From the NCBI RefSeq assembly GCF_000455325.1, contig NZ_HG322951.1:3397904-3461903 (forward strand): 64,000 nucleotides of DNA, in the 5' to 3' direction. Below are positions 59,230 through 64,000 of the stretch, piece by piece. Source of the DNA: Mycolicibacterium septicum DSM 44393 (lineage in GTDB: Bacteria; Actinomycetota; Actinomycetes; Mycobacteriales; Mycobacteriaceae). The notes below the pieces were generated by a model. That model was not told the origin of the DNA and did not search any database. It saw nothing but the letters and a program-made list of their open reading frames with translations. Positions within the stretch are counted from its first letter, which is position 1. Every line of letters starts with the position of its first letter. The position numbers and the translations under genes are program-made.

Positions 59230-60429
59230 GTGAGCCAAGGTCGCCTGTTTACCAGTGAGTCGGTAACCGAAGGACACCCCGACAAGATCTGTGATGCGAT
59301 CAGCGACTCGGTGCTCGACGCGCTGCTGGAGCAGGATCCCAAGTCGCGGGTCGCGGTGGAGACGCTCGTCACCACCGGTCAGGTGCACGTCGCCGGTGAG
59401 GTCACCACCTCCGCCTACGCCGACATTCCGAAGATCGTCCGTGACCGCATCCTGGAGATCGGCTACGACTCCTCGACCAAGGGTTTCGACGGCGCGTCCT
59501 GCGGCGTGAACATCGCCATCGGCGCACAGTCGCCCGACATCGCCCAGGGCGTGGACACCGCCCACGAGGCACGCGTGGAGGGCGCCGCTGATCCGCTGGA
59601 CTCCCAGGGCGCCGGCGACCAGGGCCTGATGTTCGGATACGCCATCGGCGACACCCCAGAGTTGATGCCGCTGCCCATCGCGCTGGCCCACCGGCTGTCG
59701 CGCCGGCTGACCGAGGTCCGCAAGAACGGCGTGCTCGATTACCTGCGCCCGGACGGCAAGACGCAGGTCACCATCCAGTACGACGGCCGGACGCCGGTGC
59801 GGTTGGACACCGTGGTGCTGTCCACCCAGCACGCGGACGGGATCGACCTGGAGGGCACCCTGACCCCGGACATCCGGGAGAAGGTCGTCAACACCGTGCT
59901 GGCCGACCTCAACCACGACACCCTCGACACCTCCGATTTCCGCCTCCTGGTCAACCCGACCGGCAAGTTCGTGCTCGGCGGGCCGATGGGTGATGCCGGT
60001 CTGACCGGCCGCAAGATCATCGTCGACACCTACGGTGGCTGGGCCCGCCACGGTGGCGGCGCCTTCTCCGGCAAGGATCCGTCAAAGGTGGACCGTTCGG
60101 CCGCGTACGCGATGCGCTGGGTGGCCAAGAACGTCGTCGCCGCCGGGCTGGCGGAACGCGTCGAGGTCCAGGTCGCCTACGCGATCGGCAAGGCCGCCCC
60201 GGTCGGCCTGTTCGTCGAGACCTTCGGCACCGAGACCGTCGACCCGGCCCGCATCGAGAAGGCCATCAGCAGCGTGTTCGATCTGCGCCCCGGCGCGATC
60301 ATCCGCGACCTGGACCTGTTGCGGCCGATCTACGCCCAGACGGCGGCCTACGGCCACTTCGGGCGTACCGACATCGAGTTGCCCTGGGAGCAGCTGAACA
60401 AGGTCGACGACCTGAAGGCATCCGTCTGA
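59230..60429 (+). CDS. metK: S-adenosylmethionine synthetase
   Basis: A 399-residue tetrameric enzyme making SAM from methionine and ATP. Signatures: [94 protein letters not shown] 59230 follows AAGGAAGGAAG with a 10-nt gap; the frame is open further up but has no better start. It has its own promoter, and a strong terminator closes the group. Confidence 0.97.
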   Translation: MSQGRLFTSESVTEGHPDKICDAISDSVLDALLEQDPKSRVAVETLVTTGQVHVAGEVTTSAYADIPKIVRDRILEIGYDSSTKGFDGASCGVNIAIGAQSPDIAQGVDTAHEARVEGAADPLDSQGAGDQGLMFGYAIGDTPELMPLPIALAHRLSRRLTEVRKNGVLDYLRPDGKTQVTIQYDGRTPVRLDTVVLSTQHADGIDLEGTLTPDIREKVVNTVLADLNHDTLDTSDFRLLVNPTGKFVLGGPMGDAGLTGRKIIVDTYGGWARHGGGAFSGKDPSKVDRSAAYAMRWVAKNVVAAGLAERVEVQVAYAIGKAAPVGLFVETFGTETVDPARIEKAISSVFDLRPGAIIRDLDLLRPIYAQTAAYGHFGRTDIELPWEQLNKVDDLKASV

Positions 60430-60444
60430 CCTGTCCTGCGCGAG

Positions 60445-60494
60445 CAGACGCCAAAGCCCCCGACACGTCACGTGTTCGGGGGCTTTCGCGTCTG
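60445..60494 (+). terminator. Strong hairpin terminator after metK
   Basis: A long stem: outer CAGACGC/GCGTCTG, inner AAAGCCCCCG/CGGGGGCTTT (60453-60462 with 60477-60486), then ACACG/CGTGT with a 3-nt loop. The TTT after the G run is within the stem. It begins about 16 nt after the metK stop and should be an efficient intrinsic terminator in both directions. Confidence 0.85.
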
Positions 60495-60578
60495 CCCAAG
60501 TTCTTTGCTGTGTGATCGGCCCACAGCATGAACACAGATGCAGCCCAGTGCTTTCCCATCGATGTTGATCAGGATGTT

Positions 60579-60603
60579 CCGGTTGCTCTACTGACCCAAC
60601 CGG
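60579..60603. promoter_or_regulatory. Inverted repeat upstream of the Thr/Gln-rich lipoprotein gene
   Basis: CCGGTTG-N11-CAACCGG, perfect 7-bp arms spanning a possible -10 (TACTGA at 60589, with TTGATC 18 bp upstream). It ends 14 nt before the ATG. It could be an operator or a hairpin masking the GGAAGG ribosome-binding site, which overlaps the right arm. Confidence 0.5.
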
Positions 60604-60617
60604 AAGGATTTTCTGCG

Positions 60618-61046
60618 ATGACGATCGACTCTCGGCCGGCAGCGGCACGACGCCGACGGGCCGCGCTCGCTCTCGGGACGGCTGCGCTGGCGGCCTCGTT
60701 CGCGGTGGCGTGCGGCTCGCACGGCTCCGGCCCGGAGAAGACCACCACGACCACCACGACGCCGACAACGACCGCGACCACCGCCGCGAGCGACAACAGT
60801 GGATCGTCGGGCGGCGGAAGTGCGGGTGGTGGCGGTGGAGGCGGCCACCATCACGAGGGTGGCCAGCAGCAGGCGCCGGTGACCGATACCGTCACGCAGA
60901 CCGACACCGCTACCGCCACTGCGACGCAAACCGAGACGCAGACGCAGACGTCCACGCAGACCGTGCAGCAGCGGCCGGGCGGACAGAACCAATACGGCGG
61001 GCAGAACCAGTACGGCGGGCAGAACCAGCAGCCCGGCCGTCACTGA
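60618..61046 (+). CDS. Thr/Gln/Gly-rich predicted lipoprotein
   Basis: A 142-residue protein with a basic N-terminus (RPAAARRRRAALALGTAALAASFAVAC) and a lipobox ending AVAC at Cys32. The mature part is low complexity: a Thr run, a Ser/Gly run with GGGGGGGHHHEGG, a Thr-Gln alternating stretch (TDTVTQTDTATATATQTETQTQTSTQ) and C-terminal repeats of GGQNQY. No folded domain can be recognised. It is probably a cell-envelope anchored, glycosylated or disordered protein. ATG 60618 follows GGAAGG. Function unknown. Confidence 0.75.
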   Translation: MTIDSRPAAARRRRAALALGTAALAASFAVACGSHGSGPEKTTTTTTTPTTTATTAASDNSGSSGGGSAGGGGGGGHHHEGGQQQAPVTDTVTQTDTATATATQTETQTQTSTQTVQQRPGGQNQYGGQNQYGGQNQQPGRH

Positions 61047-61058
61047 CGCCGTGGGTGG

Positions 61059-62531
61059 CTACGAGGTGAACGCGTAGTCGTCCAGGTCGAAGCTGCGGCT
61101 GCGCCAATACGCCTCGAATGTGGTGGCGGGCCGCAGCGGCACGTCCCCGTTGCGATCGAAGTAGTAGCTGTTGGCCAGGCTGCAGCTGTCCTGCCAGAAG
61201 ATCTGGCGGTGACGCTTGCGCATCATCTCGGCGAAGTACCGGTCGTTGGCCTCCTGGCGGACCTCGACGCGGCGGGCCGTCCGGCGGTCGGCCTGCTCGA
61301 TGCACCGCACCAGGTGACGCGTCTGGGCCTCGATCATCGCGAAGTAGGACGACCCGACGTAGCCGTAAGGGCCCATCACGGAGAAGAAGTTCGCGAAACC
61401 GGGAACACTGACACCTTCGTAGGCCTGCATCCGGTGCTGCTTCCAGAACTCGCTCAGCGACTGCTCGCCCGACCCCACGATGTCGAATGTCAGTGCGTCG
61501 ACGTCCATCACCTTGAAGCCGGTGGCCAGGATCAGCACGTCGACGTCATGGCTCTCACCGTCGGCGGTCGCGACACCGGATCCCGTGATCTTGTCGATCG
61601 GTTCGGTGACCAGCCGTACGTTGTCCCGGTTGAATGTGGCCAAATAGGTGTTGTGGAAGCCGGGTCGCTTACATCCCACCGCGTACCGCGGTGTGAGCTT
61701 GTCGCGTACCTCCGGGTCACGCACCTGCTGGCGTAGGTACGCCCGGCCGGCTCCACCGGCCCGCTTGGCGAACGGGTTGATCGTGAAGTACTGCGCGGCG
61801 AGCGGGAACGTGAACTCCACGTACGCCTGGCTGATCAGGCGGTGCAGCGTCCGCCCGCCGGGCAGTCGCAGCGCCCAGCGTGCGACCGGCGGGATCGGCA
61901 CATCGAACTTCGGGAAGCACCAGATCGGGGTGCGCTGAAACACGGTGAGTTGTTTGACCTTCGGGGCGATTTCGGGGATCACCTGGACCGCTGATGCGCC
62001 CGTGCCGATGATCGCCACCCGCTTGCCCGTCAAATCCAGGGCGTGATCCCAGCGGGCGGTGTGCACGGTGACCCCGGCGAAGGAGTCCACGCCGTCGATC
62101 TCGGGCAGCTTCGGGACGGTCAGCACCCCGCTGGCGTTGACCAGGAACCGAGCCGTCAGTGTCTCGCCCGAGTCGAGGTCCAGCCGCCACAGGTTCTCCT
62201 CGTCATCGAAGACCGCGCGGGCGACGGTGGTGTTGAACCGGATCCGGGGCCGCAGACCGTACTTGTCAACGCAGTTGTCGGCGTAGGCGCGCAACTCATT
62301 GCCCGGGGCGTAGGTGCGTGACCACACCCGCGACTGCTCGAACGAGAACTGATAGGAGAACGACGGGATATCCACGGCCACACCGGGGTAGGTGTTCCAG
62401 AACCAGGTTCCACCGGCTCCGTCCCCGGCCTCCAGGATCAGATAGTCGTGCAGCCCCGCCTTGTCCAACGCGATGGCGGCGCCGATGCCGGAGAATCCGG
62501 CGCCGACGATGAGGGTGTGAAAGTCGGGCAT
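61059..62531 (-). CDS. FAD/NADPH-dependent Baeyer-Villiger-type monooxygenase (EthA/Rv1393c-like)
   Basis: A 490-residue class B flavin monooxygenase. FAD motif LIVGAGFSGIGAAIALDKAG, GGTWFWNTYPGVAVDIPSFSYQFSF, an intact BVMO fingerprint FAGVTVHTARWD (His present), NADPH motif VAIIGTGASAVQVIPEIAP, and ILATGFKVMDVDAL. It resembles EthA and, by position after metK, Rv1393c of M. tuberculosis. Substrates may be ketones or thioethers. The ATG overlaps the P450 stop by one base, so the two oxygenases are one operon. Confidence 0.92.
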   Translation of the reverse strand: MPDFHTLIVGAGFSGIGAAIALDKAGLHDYLILEAGDGAGGTWFWNTYPGVAVDIPSFSYQFSFEQSRVWSRTYAPGNELRAYADNCVDKYGLRPRIRFNTTVARAVFDDEENLWRLDLDSGETLTARFLVNASGVLTVPKLPEIDGVDSFAGVTVHTARWDHALDLTGKRVAIIGTGASAVQVIPEIAPKVKQLTVFQRTPIWCFPKFDVPIPPVARWALRLPGGRTLHRLISQAYVEFTFPLAAQYFTINPFAKRAGGAGRAYLRQQVRDPEVRDKLTPRYAVGCKRPGFHNTYLATFNRDNVRLVTEPIDKITGSGVATADGESHDVDVLILATGFKVMDVDALTFDIVGSGEQSLSEFWKQHRMQAYEGVSVPGFANFFSVMGPYGYVGSSYFAMIEAQTRHLVRCIEQADRRTARRVEVRQEANDRYFAEMMRKRHRQIFWQDSCSLANSYYFDRNGDVPLRPATTFEAYWRSRSFDLDDYAFTS

Positions 62532-63910
62532 CAGGCCACCTCCCGGCTGCGTCCGGTCATGTGAACGCCGTGTTTGGGTCGCAACGTCAACGTAGCCTCC
62601 AACTCCACCGAGTGATCAGGATTGAGGTCGAATACGAACCGCCGGCTCATGATCGCGGCGATCAGCGCCATCTCCATCAGCGCGAAACTCTGTCCGATGC
62701 AGATGCGGCGCCCGCCGCCGAAGGGGAGATAGGCCGAGCGGGGACGGCTCTTGGGCGCATCGCCAAGAAAACGGCTCGGGTCGAAGGTTTCCGGATCGGG
62801 CCACCATCGGCTGTCGTGGTGGATCTGGTGAATCGGGATGATCACCGTGGTGCCGGGGCGGATGTGGTGGCCGTCGATGGCGTCGGGCTCGACGGCCTCG
62901 CGCGCCACGATCCACACCGCGGAGTAGTACCGCTGCGACTCCTGAAGGCACGCGGTCGTCCACGGCAGCCGGGTCAGGTCCGCAGCGGTGGGACGACGCG
63001 CCCCGATCGCGTCATCGACCTCGGCCAGCATCCGGTCCCGGGCTTCGGGATGGCGTGCCATCAGGAACCAGAACCACGCCATCGCATTGGCGGTCGTCTC
63101 GTGCCCCGCGAGCATGAACGTCAGCGCCTCGTCCCGGACACGCCGGCGGGGCCAGGTTCCATCGTCGGCGCCGAACAGCACGTTGAGCAGGTCGGCTGAT
63201 TCCGTGGGATGGGCGAGACGCTCGTCGAGGACGGTGTTCACCGCGGTGTCCAGAGCAAGGGCGATCCGCTGGCCTTCGCGAAGCGGTGGGGGCAGCGGGA
63301 TCCCGGAGAACGTGCTGGTCGCGATGGCGTCGTAGACCGGGCGGGGGAGCAGGCCCAGGAGCCCGAGTCTGGCCAGCAGTTCGGTGCGTCGGAGTCCACG
63401 CGTCGTGAGGTCCCGCATGCTGTGCACGATCGGGCCGAAATCCTGGCTGAACAGCGCGTTGGAGACCACCCGCAGGGTCGTTTCCACCATCGCCGCGTGC
63501 ATGTCGAACTGCACGCCGTCGCCCTGTTCGGTGAGCTCGTCCGTCGCCCGTTCGATCGGGTCGATCATCAGGTCGACGATCGTATTGAGGTGACGGCGCG
63601 CGAAAGTCGGATTCAGTGCCGTGCGGTGACCGGCCCAGGAGTCGCCCTCGTCGGTCAGCAGGTTGATCCCCGCCGCGGCACGGATCGGTTCGTACTCGTT
63701 GGATTTGACGTAGCGAAGGCGCGCCTGGTGTAGCACGTGGTCGACATAGTCAGGGTGCGTGATCGATACGAAACGCCTTCCGGCGCAGCGGAACCGGGTG
63801 ATGTCCCGGCCCTGGGTCCGGGCCAGGAAGCCTCCGTCGGTGCTGAATCCGACGGTGATGGCCTCGCGGGTCATGGTCCACGTGCTCAGTCGTGCCGCCG
63901 GCGCCGCCAT
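62531..63910 (-). CDS. Cytochrome P450 (CYP132-like)
   Basis: A 459-residue soluble P450. I-helix oxygen motif AGHETTANAMAWFWFLM, ExxR in LQESQRYYSAVW, and heme motif FGGGRRICIGQSFA with the thiolate Cys at about residue 404. The sequence style (four-residue HETT, long N-terminus with no membrane anchor) fits bacterial CYP4-like enzymes such as CYP132 (Rv1394c, about 461 residues). ATG 63910 is chosen; ATG 63874 is an alternative. It is first in the operon with the monooxygenase, suggesting stepwise oxidation of one lipid or xenobiotic. Confidence 0.92.
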   Translation of the reverse strand: MAAPAARLSTWTMTREAITVGFSTDGGFLARTQGRDITRFRCAGRRFVSITHPDYVDHVLHQARLRYVKSNEYEPIRAAAGINLLTDEGDSWAGHRTALNPTFARRHLNTIVDLMIDPIERATDELTEQGDGVQFDMHAAMVETTLRVVSNALFSQDFGPIVHSMRDLTTRGLRRTELLARLGLLGLLPRPVYDAIATSTFSGIPLPPPLREGQRIALALDTAVNTVLDERLAHPTESADLLNVLFGADDGTWPRRRVRDEALTFMLAGHETTANAMAWFWFLMARHPEARDRMLAEVDDAIGARRPTAADLTRLPWTTACLQESQRYYSAVWIVAREAVEPDAIDGHHIRPGTTVIIPIHQIHHDSRWWPDPETFDPSRFLGDAPKSRPRSAYLPFGGGRRICIGQSFALMEMALIAAIMSRRFVFDLNPDHSVELEATLTLRPKHGVHMTGRSREVA

Positions 63911-63945
63911 GAATCCAGCGTATGAGTGACAAGACCGACGAGGAA

Positions 63946-63981
63946 TGGGACTATCGGACACAGAGTTGGGATTTTGGGACA
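63946..63981. promoter_or_regulatory. 21-bp-period direct repeat upstream of the P450 gene
   Basis: TGGGACTATCGGACA (63946-63960) and TGGGATTTTGGGACA (63967-63981): 12 of 15 bases agree, period 21 bp. This is the spacing expected for an AraC-type regulator. In M. tuberculosis cyp132 is divergent from the AraC gene Rv1395; the corresponding gene would begin just beyond this window. Confidence 0.6.
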
Positions 63982-64000
63982 GCGGCTGGAGGCGGACCAT

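Overview
The window is a high-GC actinobacterial chromosome segment, almost certainly from a member of the Mycobacteriaceae and probably a fast-growing Mycolicibacterium-type species. The evidence is gene content and order: the alaS-ruvX-mltG-aroE-A24 peptidase-aroC-aroK-aroB and pepQ-efp-nusB blocks, the pyrR-pyrB-pyrC-carA-carB-pyrF operon, and mihF-gmk-rpoZ-coaBC-metK. Many starts are GTG, and many promoters look leaderless, with a TANNNT box 6-8 nt before the start codon. There is no PE/PPE pair after pyrF. I saw no rRNA, tRNA, CRISPR, phage or insertion sequence.

Layout. 1-4.3 kb: a predicted peptide-ligation/modification operon (ATP-grasp/alpha-E protein, transglutaminase, zinc peptidase). 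4.4-6.0 kb: a TetR regulator facing an azoreductase and a Gdx-like SMR exporter, with two palindromic operators between them. 6.0-10.5 kb: a PUA-like protein, a DUF3097 protein, RarA, a small GlsB/YeaQ membrane protein behind a SigF-type promoter, a duplicated Rv2557-like protein and YjbQ. 10.6-23.2 kb: the core alaS...aroB and pepQ-efp-nusB genes, without a dehydroquinase gene after aroB.

23.2-46.5 kb is the accessory part. It holds a molybdopterin oxidoreductase and a frameshifted DUF222/HNH gene under a perfect SOS box. Next comes a GntR-led operon: ferredoxin, solute-binding lipoprotein with a C-terminal NosL-like part, ABC permease and ATPase, and a broken AprA-like flavoprotein fused to HEAT repeats. 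After that lie a DinB-fold protein, a large LuxR regulator, a serine hydrolase, and a mymA-like locus (AraC regulator divergent from alcohol dehydrogenase, aldehyde dehydrogenase, LipR-like hydrolase, Baeyer-Villiger-type monooxygenase and an MFS carrier). The GntR-led operon is the best candidate for an undescribed system: uptake of an unknown, perhaps sulfur-containing, solute coupled to flavin/iron-sulfur redox chemistry.

46.5-60.5 kb is the pyrimidine operon with a PyrR-binding loop in its leader, a secreted collagen-like Gly/Pro-rich protein, mihF with a structured leader, and gmk-rpoZ-coaBC-metK ending at a strong terminator. 60.6-64 kb: a Thr/Gln-rich lipoprotein and a P450-monooxygenase operon resembling cyp132/Rv1393c, with a 21-bp-period direct repeat upstream that looks like an AraC operator.

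There are single-base length changes in the DUF222 gene, the AprA-like gene and pyrC; pyrC carries a compensating +1/-1 pair. These should be checked against raw reads before they are treated as biology. Comparisons with M. tuberculosis loci are from memory, not from a search.
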